From Bacteroidota bacterium (GTDB lineage: Bacteria > Bacteroidota > Bacteroidia > Chitinophagales > Chitinophagaceae), in assembly GCA_947460595.1 (NCBI GenBank), contig CANHGS010000002.1:186001-250000 (forward strand): a stretch of 64,000 bases of DNA. The letters are read 5' to 3'. The position numbers and the translations under genes are program-made. The notes below the pieces were generated by a model. The model worked only from the letters and a program-made list of their open reading frames with translations, searched no databases and was not told where the DNA came from. Position 1 is the stretch's first letter. Each line of letters starts with the position of its first letter. This document shows positions 34,456-42,707 of this stretch, piece after piece.

Positions 34456-35115
34456 ATGCATCTTAGTATATCAGAAGAGAATTATATCAAAGCCATTTTT
34501 CATTTGCAAGAAGCGGATGGAACGGTCAGTACCAATCAGTTAGCAGCAAATATTCATACCAAACCTGCATCCGTAACTGATATGCTTAAAAAGTTAACTG
34601 CTAAGCGTTTATTATTATATAAACCTTATCAGGGTGTGAGATTGAGTAGTGAGGGAAGAAAATTGGCTTTAGAAATAGTACGTAAGCACCGATTGTGGGA
34701 GTCTTTTTTAGTAGACAAACTGCAATTTGGATGGGATGAAGTGCATGAAGTGGCGGAGGAATTGGAGCATATCAGTAGTAAAAAATTGGTTGATAAATTG
34801 GACCAGTTTTTAGGCAATCCCAAATTTGATCCACACGGTGATCCCATACCTGATAGCAATGGTGTTATGCATGCCATTAGGCAGGTAAATTTACTGGATT
34901 TAAAGCCCCATACTAAAGCAGAAGTATGCAGTGTTGGAAGTCAATCTCCAGAATTATTAGAGTTACTCAAGCACAAGCAAATACTGATTGGTACTAGGTT
35001 AGAAGTGCAACACAAATTTGAATTTGATCATTCTTTAGAAATTCAAGTAGAAGGAAAAGGAAAAATCAATATTAGCCAACAATTGGCACAAGCTTTATTT
35101 GTAAAAATAATCTAG
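34456..35115 (+). CDS. mntR: DtxR/MntR-family metal-dependent transcriptional regulator
   Basis: A 219-residue repressor with an N-terminal winged helix (EENYIKAIFHLQEADGTVST, then IHTKPASVTDMLKKLTAKRL as recognition helix, about 7-65) and a dimerisation/metal domain (about 70-140, with RKHRLWESFLV, HEVAEELEHI and DPHGDPIPDSNG supplying Mn/Fe ligands). The C-terminal 75 residues form an SH3/FeoA-like domain. It ends 1 nt before mntH, forming an operon with the Mn transporter. The palindrome at 34424-34439 suggests autoregulation. Confidence 0.9.
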   Translation: MHLSISEENYIKAIFHLQEADGTVSTNQLAANIHTKPASVTDMLKKLTAKRLLLYKPYQGVRLSSEGRKLALEIVRKHRLWESFLVDKLQFGWDEVHEVAEELEHISSKKLVDKLDQFLGNPKFDPHGDPIPDSNGVMHAIRQVNLLDLKPHTKAEVCSVGSQSPELLELLKHKQILIGTRLEVQHKFEFDHSLEIQVEGKGKINISQQLAQALFVKII

Positions 35116-35116
35116 C

Positions 35117-37003
35117 ATGCAATCAAATAGAAAAGATATAGAGCAATCATTGGGAGAAGTGCATGAAACAGTAGACACCACTAATTCCCCAAAAGGATGG
35201 CGTAGGATTTTGGCATTTTTAGGCCCCGCCTATCTAGTAAGTGTGGGTTATATGGATCCGGGTAATTGGGCCACAGATTTGCAAGGTGGGGCTCAATTTG
35301 GGTACAGCCTAATCTGGGTTTTGTTGATGAGTAATTTAATGGCTCTGCTCTTGCAGGGACTGAGTGCCAGATTGGGCATTGTTAGAAGAAGAGACCTTGC
35401 TCAAGCCAATAGAGAAGTATATCCACCCTTGGTGAATTTTAGTTTGTATGTATTTGCTGAAGTAGCTATTGCAGCCTGTGATTTGGCAGAAGTATTGGGC
35501 ATGGCATTGGGAATTTATTTGCTAACGGGATTACCCTTGATTTGGGGAGTGGGAATAACCGTCCTAGATACTTTAATACTGCTATGGTTACAACGATACG
35601 GCATTAGAAAATTAGAAGCTTTTATCATTGCCTTGGTTGCCGTAATTGGCTTGTCTTTCCTTATTGAGATTTTCTTAGCCAAGCCAGATTTGAGTTTGGT
35701 AGCCAAGGGATTTATTCCTGGAATGCTCAACAATAATGCACTATACATTGCAGTAGGGATTATTGGTGCCACCGTAATGCCACATAATTTATACCTACAT
35801 TCCGCCTTGGTACAAACCCGCAAAATCAAACCAGACCCACAAAGTATTAAGCGAGCGCTTAAATACAATATGATTGATAGTACCATTGCGCTCAACGCCG
35901 CATTCTTTGTGAATGCAGCCATTTTAGTATTAGCGGCTTCTGTTTTTTTTAGTACGGGTAATACACAGGTTGCTAAAATTGAAGATGCACACCAATTACT
36001 AGCACCTTTATTGGGAAGCAAATTAGCACCCATGTTATTTGCCATTGCTCTTATTGCTGCAGGTCAAAGTAGTACCATCACTGGTACTTTGGCAGGTCAG
36101 ATTGTAATGGAAGGATATTTGAAATTGAGAATCAACCCACTCCTTAGAAGATTAATCACTAGGTTAATTGCCATTACTCCAGCTGTGTTTACCATATTGA
36201 TTTATGGAAATGAAAAAATTGATGCGTTGCTGGTACTTAGCCAGGTAATATTGAGTGTGCAACTTGGTTTTGCAGTGATTCCCTTGATTCATTTTGTGAG
36301 TGATAAACACACTATGGGAGAATTTGCCATTAAGACGCCCACTAAAATGGCGGCTTGGTTGGTTGCTTCAATTTTGGTTTTTCTGAATGTTAAAATGGTG
36401 GTGGAGCAAGCACTACCGCTGTTTCAAACAGAGGGAAATTGGATTTGGAAGATCCTGATTCTACTCGGGGCCCTTGTGTTTATTTGGTTATTTCTAATGA
36501 TGACTTTTTTGCCTTTTGTAAGAGATAGAAAGCTGCGCGATATTGCTCGTATGCATAATGACACCCCCGTATTAGAAAATCTAGACGTTAGAGCAACTAG
36601 GTGCATTGCGGTTTCACTTGATTTTACCGATGCGGACAAGAAACTGATAGCCTATGCCATTGCCCAAGGTAAACAGCAGGTAGACTATGTATTGTTACAT
36701 ATTGTGGAAAGCGCTTCTGCACGCTATTTTGGAGACAGTAGTGATGATTATGAAACAAGAAAAGACCAAGAAAGACTGGATGATTTTGCCCTGCAATTAC
36801 AAAATGCCGGTTTTAGGGTTAAAGTGGTATTAGGCTATAAAAATAGGGTAACAGAAATTGTTAGAATTGTTAAGGATGCTGGCGCCGATATGTTGGTCAT
36901 GGGTGCTCACCGCCACCGTGGATTGAAGGACTATATTTTTGGCGAAACTATAGAAAGCGTTCGCCACGAACTGGATATTCCTGTATTGATTGTCAATGTT
37001 TAG
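35117..37003 (+). CDS. mntH: NRAMP divalent-metal transporter fused to a universal-stress (UspA) domain
   Basis: A 628-residue membrane transporter, proton-coupled for Mn(II)/Fe(II). The NRAMP core (about 30-450) has GYMDPGNWATD in helix 1 (metal-binding Asp and Asn) and TVMPHNLYLHSALVQ in helix 6 (Met-Pro-His). Residues about 490-628 form a UspA domain: RCIAVSLDFTD, LLHIVESASA and the nucleotide-binding MGAHRHRGLKDYIFGET. Such fusions occur in Bacteroidota and imply cytoplasmic nucleotide or stress sensing. It is co-transcribed with mntR with a 1-nt gap. Confidence 0.92.
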   Translation: MQSNRKDIEQSLGEVHETVDTTNSPKGWRRILAFLGPAYLVSVGYMDPGNWATDLQGGAQFGYSLIWVLLMSNLMALLLQGLSARLGIVRRRDLAQANREVYPPLVNFSLYVFAEVAIAACDLAEVLGMALGIYLLTGLPLIWGVGITVLDTLILLWLQRYGIRKLEAFIIALVAVIGLSFLIEIFLAKPDLSLVAKGFIPGMLNNNALYIAVGIIGATVMPHNLYLHSALVQTRKIKPDPQSIKRALKYNMIDSTIALNAAFFVNAAILVLAASVFFSTGNTQVAKIEDAHQLLAPLLGSKLAPMLFAIALIAAGQSSTITGTLAGQIVMEGYLKLRINPLLRRLITRLIAITPAVFTILIYGNEKIDALLVLSQVILSVQLGFAVIPLIHFVSDKHTMGEFAIKTPTKMAAWLVASILVFLNVKMVVEQALPLFQTEGNWIWKILILLGALVFIWLFLMMTFLPFVRDRKLRDIARMHNDTPVLENLDVRATRCIAVSLDFTDADKKLIAYAIAQGKQQVDYVLLHIVESASARYFGDSSDDYETRKDQERLDDFALQLQNAGFRVKVVLGYKNRVTEIVRIVKDAGADMLVMGAHRHRGLKDYIFGETIESVRHELDIPVLIVNV

Positions 37004-37038
37004 ACCGGTAACGTTATCGTATTTTACTGCTAGATAAA

Positions 37039-37052
37039 AGCGAATATTCGCT
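37039..37052. promoter_or_regulatory. Perfect 14-bp palindrome upstream of icd
   Basis: AGCGAATATTCGCT reads the same on both strands and lies 34 nt before the icd ATG, directly ahead of TACCTTAG (37052-37059), a 7/8 match to the -7 element. A second near-palindrome GGTAACGTTATC lies at 37007-37018. Both are candidate operators. Confidence 0.4.
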
Positions 37053-37086
37053 ACCTTAGTGCCCTTTAAAAATCAAATTTTACGTT

Positions 37087-38319
37087 ATGGCTCAAAAAAT
37101 TAAAGTGCTTAATCCAGTAGTAGAACTGGATGGGGATGAAATGACAAGAATCATCTGGAAGTTCATAAAAGACAAGTTAATCCTGCCTTATTTGGATGTT
37201 GATATCCAATATTATGACCTAGGAATGGAATACAGAGATCAAACCAATGACCAAGTGACTGTAGATGCAGCCAATGCTATTAAAGCTTGTGGGGTTGGAA
37301 TCAAATGTGCAACTATTACTCCAGACGAAGCAAGGGTTAAGGAATTCAACCTAAAGCAAATGTGGAAGAGTCCAAACGGTACTATCCGTAATATATTAGA
37401 TGGTACGGTTTTCCGTGAACCAATTGTGTGCAGCAATGTTCCAAGGATGGTTCCTAACTGGACAGCACCAATCTGTATTGGACGCCATGCTTTTGGAGAC
37501 CAGTACCGTGCTACTGATTTTGTGACCAAGGGAAAGGGTAAATTGACCATCAAGTTTGAAGGTGAGGATGGAACAAACCAAGAGTTTGAGGTATACAATT
37601 TTAAAGGGGATGGCGTTGCACTGGCTATGTACAATACGGATGAGAGCATTTTTGGTTTTGCAAGGGCTTGCTTTAACCAGGCATTGATCAAAAAATGGCC
37701 TTTGTATTTGTCTACTAAAAATACTATTCTTAAAAAATACGATGGTAGGTTTAAAGACATTTTTGAAGAAGTTTACCAAAATGAATTCAAAGCAGCATAC
37801 GAAGCAGCCGGCATTACTTATGAGCATCGTTTGATTGATGACATGGTTGCCAGCGCACTAAAATGGAATGGTAATTTTGTATGGGCTTGTAAGAACTATG
37901 ACGGAGACGTTCAAAGTGATACCGTAGCTCAAGGATTTGGTTCTTTAGGTCTAATGACATCTACCTTGGTTACTCCAGATGGTAAAGTAATGGAAGCTGA
38001 AGCAGCCCATGGAACTGTTACACGTCACTATCGTGAACACCAAAAAGGAAAACCCACATCTACCAATCCCATCGCCAGCATTTTTGCTTGGACCCGTGGT
38101 TTAGAATTTCGTGGTAAATTAGATAATAACCAAGCGTTGGTGGAATTCTGCCAAGCTTTAGAAGAGGTTTGTGTAGAAACGGTAGAAAGTGGAAAAATGA
38201 CCAAGGATTTGGCAGTTTGTATTTATGGTAACAAAGTAAACCATGGTGAACACTATCTTTATACAGAAGAGTTCTTAGATGCTTTGGATCAGAATCTACA
38301 AAAGAAGCTAGCTAAGTAA
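37087..38319 (+). CDS. icd: NADP-dependent isocitrate dehydrogenase, eukaryotic-type
   Basis: A 410-residue homodimeric TCA-cycle enzyme that oxidises isocitrate to 2-oxoglutarate. [19 protein letters not shown] (about 12-30), [20 protein letters not shown] (substrate Ser and Arg residues, about 98-117), YIDDMVA-type [12 protein letters not shown] and [17 protein letters not shown] (about 308-324, NADP site) are typical of the mammalian IDH1/IDH2 subfamily, not of E. coli Icd. The gene stands alone, with palindromes upstream and a strong terminator after. Confidence 0.95.
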   Translation: MAQKIKVLNPVVELDGDEMTRIIWKFIKDKLILPYLDVDIQYYDLGMEYRDQTNDQVTVDAANAIKACGVGIKCATITPDEARVKEFNLKQMWKSPNGTIRNILDGTVFREPIVCSNVPRMVPNWTAPICIGRHAFGDQYRATDFVTKGKGKLTIKFEGEDGTNQEFEVYNFKGDGVALAMYNTDESIFGFARACFNQALIKKWPLYLSTKNTILKKYDGRFKDIFEEVYQNEFKAAYEAAGITYEHRLIDDMVASALKWNGNFVWACKNYDGDVQSDTVAQGFGSLGLMTSTLVTPDGKVMEAEAAHGTVTRHYREHQKGKPTSTNPIASIFAWTRGLEFRGKLDNNQALVEFCQALEEVCVETVESGKMTKDLAVCIYGNKVNHGEHYLYTEEFLDALDQNLQKKLAK

Positions 38320-38343
38320 TTATTCCAAAAATTGCTTTAATAT

Positions 38344-38380
38344 AAAGGCCGTCCTGATGATTCGGGACGGCCTTATTTAT
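38344..38380. terminator. Terminator between icd and the PafA-like gene
   Basis: AAGGCCGTCC-tgatgattcg-GGACGGCCTT gives a 10-bp GC-rich stem followed by ATTTATT. It lies between convergent genes and is probably used by both. Confidence 0.88.
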
Positions 38381-38407
38381 TGGAAGCATTTAATGATTGT
38401 TATTTGG

Positions 38408-40051
38408 TTATTTTAACACCTCAGTAATAACATGTCCAATATTACCACTAGGCATTTGAATTTTTAATAAAGCAGCAACGGTTGGAGCAATATCGGTCAT
38501 ATATACTTCCTTGTGTGAACTACCTTTTTTAATGCCCCATCCATAAAACAACAAAGGAATATGTGCATCATAAGGTGCCCAAAGACCATGCGTAGTTCCT
38601 GTAGTACCGCCTTCCATATAACCAGACTTTAATACAAATTGTATATCGCCCCCGCGATTGGGATAATACCCATTAGCAAACATTTCACGCTGAACTTTTG
38701 GAATACTGGTTGTCATAATATTGGCTGTTTCAAATGCATTTGAAACAGCTTCTTTTTTGAGGAGTAAGGCAATAATCTGTTGTTTAATGGCTTTGATATC
38801 GGCTTTAGCGGAATCAATTTTGTTGTGGTTTAGAGATACTTGATAATTGAATAAGCTTTCTACTGCACCAGCTACGCCATATTTTTCCTTAATCAGATCA
38901 TTCATTTCTTTTCTGGCGGTGTTGTCATCAAAATTCCCAGCGGGTAATCTATGTTCTTTCATAAATCCTGGAACATGCGCCACGGCATGATCTGCGGTTA
39001 AGAAAACGGTGTATTGGTCTTTACCCACTTGGGTGTCTAAGAAATTTAACAACTTACCCAACTCGTCATCTAATTTAACATAATCGTCTACTTGTTCCCA
39101 AGAATTGGGTCCAAAACTATGACCAATATAATCAGTTGAAGAAAAACTAAGAGCCAAAAAATCAGTAGCGGTTCCCTTCCCTAATTGTTCTGCTAAGACA
39201 GCGGCTTTAGCCATTTCTGTTGTTAAACTATTGCCCTGAGGGGTAGTAGCAATTTTTGAATAATCCTTACCAATAAAAGCATTTAAGTCATAAGGGAATG
39301 CAATAGCCTCTTTACCAAATGGCTTTCCTTCATAACTTTTTACATCATCGGTTGCATAATTAGCAAGGGTTTCTTTGGAAATACTTGTTTTCCATCCTAG
39401 AGCATAAAGCGAGTCTACCAATTTGCGATTATTAAATTGATCTACCCATGCTGGTAGGGCATTCATATAAAAACTACTGGTAATAAAATTGCCTGTTTTG
39501 GAATCATACCAATAAGCCGCGTTAGCAGAATGACCCGCAGGTAGAATGGATCCACGGTCTTTTAAGGCAATCCCAATAACCTTGCTTTTAAAATTGCTAG
39601 AGATTCTAAGTTCGTCACAAATACTGGTGGTAAGCATGTTTTTAGGGCTCATCTGACCCGCATCAGTATTACTACCCACCGTTTTGACTAATTTGTCTTC
39701 ACTGCAATAAACCACTCTGTTTAATTGGTTGTCCCACCAAGCATTTCCAGTAATGCCATGAATAGCAGGAACAGAACCGGTATAAACACAGGTATGACCA
39801 CAGGCAGTTACTGTTGGCGCATAAGGAATCATGGTATTATCACAAGTGAATCCCTCACCCATCATTCTTTTAAAGCCCCCATTGGCCTTAAACAATGGCT
39901 GAAATCTATAAAGATAGTCCCAGCGCATTTGATCTACTACAATTCCCACTACCAGTTTAGGTTTGGTTGGGGCGGAAGCCGATGGTTTAGTTTGGGCTTG
40001 AGCCACAATGGAGGTAAAAAGGCAAACTAGGATCCAAGCAGTTTTTTTCAT
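38408..40051 (-). CDS. PafA-like alkaline phosphatase superfamily protein
   Basis: A 547-residue exported phosphatase with a signal peptide at 1-19 (ending VAQAQ). The metal- and nucleophile-site segments are GIVVDQMRWDYLYRF (about 36-50, Asp ligand), APTVTACGHTCVYTG (about 78-92, Thr nucleophile), FSSTDYIGHSFGP (about 304-316), LTADHAVAHVPG (about 350-361) and GTTHGLWAPYDAHIPLLFYG near the end. KDRGSILPAGH supplies the Lys and Arg seen in PafA, which acts on phosphate monoesters. It is a single gene next to icd. Confidence 0.88.
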   Translation of the reverse strand: MKKTAWILVCLFTSIVAQAQTKPSASAPTKPKLVVGIVVDQMRWDYLYRFQPLFKANGGFKRMMGEGFTCDNTMIPYAPTVTACGHTCVYTGSVPAIHGITGNAWWDNQLNRVVYCSEDKLVKTVGSNTDAGQMSPKNMLTTSICDELRISSNFKSKVIGIALKDRGSILPAGHSANAAYWYDSKTGNFITSSFYMNALPAWVDQFNNRKLVDSLYALGWKTSISKETLANYATDDVKSYEGKPFGKEAIAFPYDLNAFIGKDYSKIATTPQGNSLTTEMAKAAVLAEQLGKGTATDFLALSFSSTDYIGHSFGPNSWEQVDDYVKLDDELGKLLNFLDTQVGKDQYTVFLTADHAVAHVPGFMKEHRLPAGNFDDNTARKEMNDLIKEKYGVAGAVESLFNYQVSLNHNKIDSAKADIKAIKQQIIALLLKKEAVSNAFETANIMTTSIPKVQREMFANGYYPNRGGDIQFVLKSGYMEGGTTGTTHGLWAPYDAHIPLLFYGWGIKKGSSHKEVYMTDIAPTVAALLKIQMPSGNIGHVITEVLK

Positions 40052-40137
40052 TCCAATGATTTATAGCGTAAAAATAAGGGAAGCTCAGATGTTTTCCCAT
40101 TATGAAATGCTTAAGTAATTGGTTATAAATATTTGGC

Positions 40138-40168
40138 TTTGCCCGTAGGCCTTAAAAATTTATCTTTG
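40138..40168 (+). promoter_or_regulatory. Strong Bacteroidota promoter of the alpha-oxoamine synthase gene
   Basis: TTTG (40138-40141), 19 nt, then TATCTTTG (40161-40168): a full match to the phylum consensus. The expected transcript start is about 7 nt on, leaving a leader of some 25 nt to the ATG at 40199. Confidence 0.75.
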
Positions 40169-40198
40169 CGGACAATTCTGAACACATAATTAATAGAT

Positions 40199-41452
40199 AT
40201 GGCAGACATTTTTGAGAAACTGATTAAGAATTACGGTCCTTTGGGTCAACATCGGGAACGCGCTCATGGCTATTTTGCCTTTCCAAAATTGGAAGGTGAG
40301 ATTGGTAGCAGAATGAAGTTTCGTGGCAAAGACATGATTGTATGGAGTTTGAATAACTATTTGGGATTGGCCAACCACCCAGAAGTTAGGAAAACAGATG
40401 CGGAAGCTTCTGCTCAATTTGGGCTAGCATCGCCCATGGGCGCTAGGATGATGAGTGGGAATAGTAATTACCACGAACAATTGGAAGCCGAACTGGCTGC
40501 TTTTGAGCATAAAGAAGACGCCATTCTAATGAATTTTGGCTACCAGGGTATTATGAGTGCTATTGACGCCGTTTGTGGTAGACACGATGTGATTGTTTAT
40601 GATGCGGAAGCTCATGCTTGTATTATTGATGGTTTGCGAATGCATCCAGGTCATCGTTATGTATACAAACACAATGACCTAGAAGACTTTGAAAAGCAAA
40701 TGGAAAGAGCTACTGCTTTAATTGAAAAACAAAAAGCGGGTGGTATCTTGGTTATTACAGAAGGAGTGTTTGGAATGGCTGGTGACCAGGGAAAGTTAAA
40801 AGAAATTGCAGCCTTAAAAGGTAAATATGATTTCCGTTTGTTGGTAGATGATGCCCATGGTTTTGGTACTTTGGGTGAAACCGGCGCAGGTGCTGGTGAA
40901 GCGCAAGGATGTCAAGACGCTATTGACCTGTATTTCTCCACTTTTGCTAAATCAATGGCTTCCATTGGTGCATTTATGGCGGGAGACAAAGCCATTATTG
41001 ATTTTATTAGGTATAATATCCGTTCTCAGATATTTGCCAAGAGCTTACCCATGCCATTTGTACTAGGTAATTTGAAACGCTTGGAACTATTGAAAACCAA
41101 GCCTGAACTCAAAGCCAAATTGTGGAGCAATGCACAAAAATTGCAAAATGGCTTAAAAGAACGCGGTTTTGATATTGGTAAAACAGATACGCCAGTAACC
41201 CCAGTTTACATGAAGGGTGGAGTAGAAGAAGCTACCGCCATGGTCATGGATCTGCGTGAAAACTATAAGATTTTCTGTTCCATTGTAGTTTATCCCGTAA
41301 TCCCTAAGGGGCATATCATTTATCGTTTAATTCCTACCGCAACTCATACTGATCAGGATATTGAGGAAACATTGGTAGCATTTACTGAAACCAAGGCCAA
41401 GCTTGATACGGGTGCGTATAAAGTGGAAGCTATTCCGGATATGGCGGGGTAA
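40199..41452 (+). CDS. Alpha-oxoamine synthase (PLP enzyme; KBL/serine palmitoyltransferase-like)
   Basis: A 417-residue fold-type I PLP enzyme. SLNNYLGLANHPEV (about 50-63), SPMGARMMSGNSNYHEQLE (about 79-97), DAEAHACIIDG, LLVDDAHGFGTLGETG (about 217-232, PLP Asp and His) and TFAKSMASIGAF (about 249-260, PLP Lys) are complete. The family joins an amino acid to an acyl-CoA. Databases often label this Bacteroidota type 2-amino-3-ketobutyrate CoA ligase, but no threonine dehydrogenase is near, and serine or cysteate with a fatty acyl-CoA (sphingo- or sulfonolipid) is also possible. The stop codon is followed at once by a long GTGAAGA repeat array. Confidence 0.85.
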   Translation: MADIFEKLIKNYGPLGQHRERAHGYFAFPKLEGEIGSRMKFRGKDMIVWSLNNYLGLANHPEVRKTDAEASAQFGLASPMGARMMSGNSNYHEQLEAELAAFEHKEDAILMNFGYQGIMSAIDAVCGRHDVIVYDAEAHACIIDGLRMHPGHRYVYKHNDLEDFEKQMERATALIEKQKAGGILVITEGVFGMAGDQGKLKEIAALKGKYDFRLLVDDAHGFGTLGETGAGAGEAQGCQDAIDLYFSTFAKSMASIGAFMAGDKAIIDFIRYNIRSQIFAKSLPMPFVLGNLKRLELLKTKPELKAKLWSNAQKLQNGLKERGFDIGKTDTPVTPVYMKGGVEEATAMVMDLRENYKIFCSIVVYPVIPKGHIIYRLIPTATHTDQDIEETLVAFTETKAKLDTGAYKVEAIPDMAG

Positions 41453-41669
41453 GTGAAGAGATAAGAGTGAAGAGTGAAGAAAGGAGGAAGGAAGTGAAGA
41501 GATAAGAGTGAAGAGTGAAGAGAGGAGGAAGAAGAAGTGAAGAGTGAAGAGAGGAGGAAGGAAGTGAAGAGATAAAAGTGAAGAGATAAAAGTGAAGAGT
41601 GAAGAAAGGAGGAAGGAAGTGAAGAGATAAAAGTGAAGAGTGAAGAGAGGAGGATGGAGAGCGAAGAGG
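41453..41669 (+). repeat. GTGAAGA heptad array after the alpha-oxoamine synthase stop codon
   Basis: About 217 bp of tandem purine-rich repeats starting on the base after the TAA stop. The heptad GTGAAGA is arranged in about five higher-order units of around 27-55 nt built as GTGAAGAGATAA(A/G)A, then GTGAAGAGTGAAGA, then a GAGGAGGAAG-type tail. No C occurs on the plus strand until about 41662. This is the only gene-free stretch over 300 bp in the window (41453-41775); it also holds a terminator at 41694. A spurious ORF (41327-41704, minus) comes from this array. Confidence 0.92.
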
Positions 41670-41693
41670 TGAAGGCTAACTTCTACATAAATG

Positions 41694-41731
41694 AAAATCC
41701 CCAAAGAAGTTCTTTGGGGATTTTTTTATTT
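41694..41731. terminator. Terminator after the repeat array
   Basis: AATCCCCAAAGA-AGT-TCTTTGGGGATT is a perfect 12-bp stem followed by a T run and preceded by an A run. It would end the alpha-oxoamine synthase transcript including its repeat array, and can also stop the convergent DUF2911 gene. Confidence 0.92.
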
Positions 41732-41775
41732 AAAAACCCAATAATTATCGCTTGCGCGATAGGTTATCATTAGGA

Positions 41776-42618
41776 TTATAATGACTTAATCAGTTCTGAT
41801 GCCATTTTCACGTAGTCATCGTTTTTGGCAGTGGTAGCAAGGCTAATGCATTTTTCTGCACTGGCTTTTGCGGCAACTTTATCACCTGATTCTTTTTCAA
41901 TTTTAGCTTGTAACAAGAATAACCAAAAAGCATTTGGATTGGCTGCAGTTGCTTTTTTTGCATTGGCAAGTGCTTTGGTTAAGTCTTTATCCATTTCATA
42001 ATAAAAGTTGGCAGCTGTTTGGTATAGAGCAGGATTTACTTTGTCTGCATCCAGCCCTTTTTCAATCTGTGCTTTCAACTTAGATTTTACATTAGTGCTA
42101 ACTGGAATACGAACTTGTGTGTTACCCCAAAGAATATTGATCTCACAAGTTTCTGCTTGAATAGCACCTAATTGCATGGTCAAAGTTTCATAAGTAGTAG
42201 CAGATTTCTCAGCCTTTACTTTTACCCTTACAACGTCCTCACTTTCCTTATAACCATCTGTACCCCAGTTGGTCAAACCTTTGTTTACTACAATATCCCA
42301 GTATTCCTTGCCAGGAATGGCATACAAAACATAAGAACCGGTATCCAATAACTTACCCCCAATAGTTACATTGTCTGTAAACTTTACCTTGGTAGCAGCA
42401 TTGGCACCTAAACGCCAGAGTTTTCCCAAGGGAGCAAGATCACTATTGTCTTTAAGTAAGGATCTTCCCTTGATATTTGGTCTAGAATATACGAGTGTAA
42501 TTTTCCCCATTCCAAAATCTTGGGTAATAGTTTGAGTAGAACTAGGTGCTGGCATGTTAATTTGCGCTATCGCAAAATTGCCCAATGCCAAAGCGGCAAG
42601 CAAAAGGATTTTTTTCAT
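41776..42618 (-). CDS. DUF2911 protein with TPR-like C-terminus
   Basis: A 280-residue exported protein. The signal peptide is at 1-18 (KKILLLAALALGNFAIAQ). The DUF2911 domain (about 25-165) shows ITLVYSRPNIKGRSL, PLGKLWRLGANAATKVKF and SYVLYAIPGKEYWDIVVN. The C-terminal part (about 185-275) has TPR-like helices ending in AEKCISLATTAKNDDYVKMA. The family is common in Bacteroidota and its function is unknown. A good minus-strand promoter precedes it. Confidence 0.87.
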   Translation of the reverse strand: MKKILLLAALALGNFAIAQINMPAPSSTQTITQDFGMGKITLVYSRPNIKGRSLLKDNSDLAPLGKLWRLGANAATKVKFTDNVTIGGKLLDTGSYVLYAIPGKEYWDIVVNKGLTNWGTDGYKESEDVVRVKVKAEKSATTYETLTMQLGAIQAETCEINILWGNTQVRIPVSTNVKSKLKAQIEKGLDADKVNPALYQTAANFYYEMDKDLTKALANAKKATAANPNAFWLFLLQAKIEKESGDKVAAKASAEKCISLATTAKNDDYVKMASELIKSL

Positions 42619-42638
42619 GTATACTTGTTTTAATCCTG

Positions 42639-42670
42639 CAAACCTAAAGCATGCAAACTATACATCCAAT
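42639..42670 (-). promoter_or_regulatory. Promoter of the DUF2911 gene
   Basis: On the minus strand TTG (42669-42667) is followed after 20 nt by TAGGTTTG (42646-42639), matching the phylum consensus, 20 nt upstream of the ATG. Confidence 0.6.
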
Positions 42671-42707
42671 GTTTTTTAAATATTGAAATGTCGGAATGTG
42701 GAAAAAT

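Noticed and set aside
41327..41704. 125-residue minus-strand ORF rich in SLFTLHF
   Set aside because: It is the reverse translation of the GTGAAGA array and of the end of the alpha-oxoamine synthase gene.
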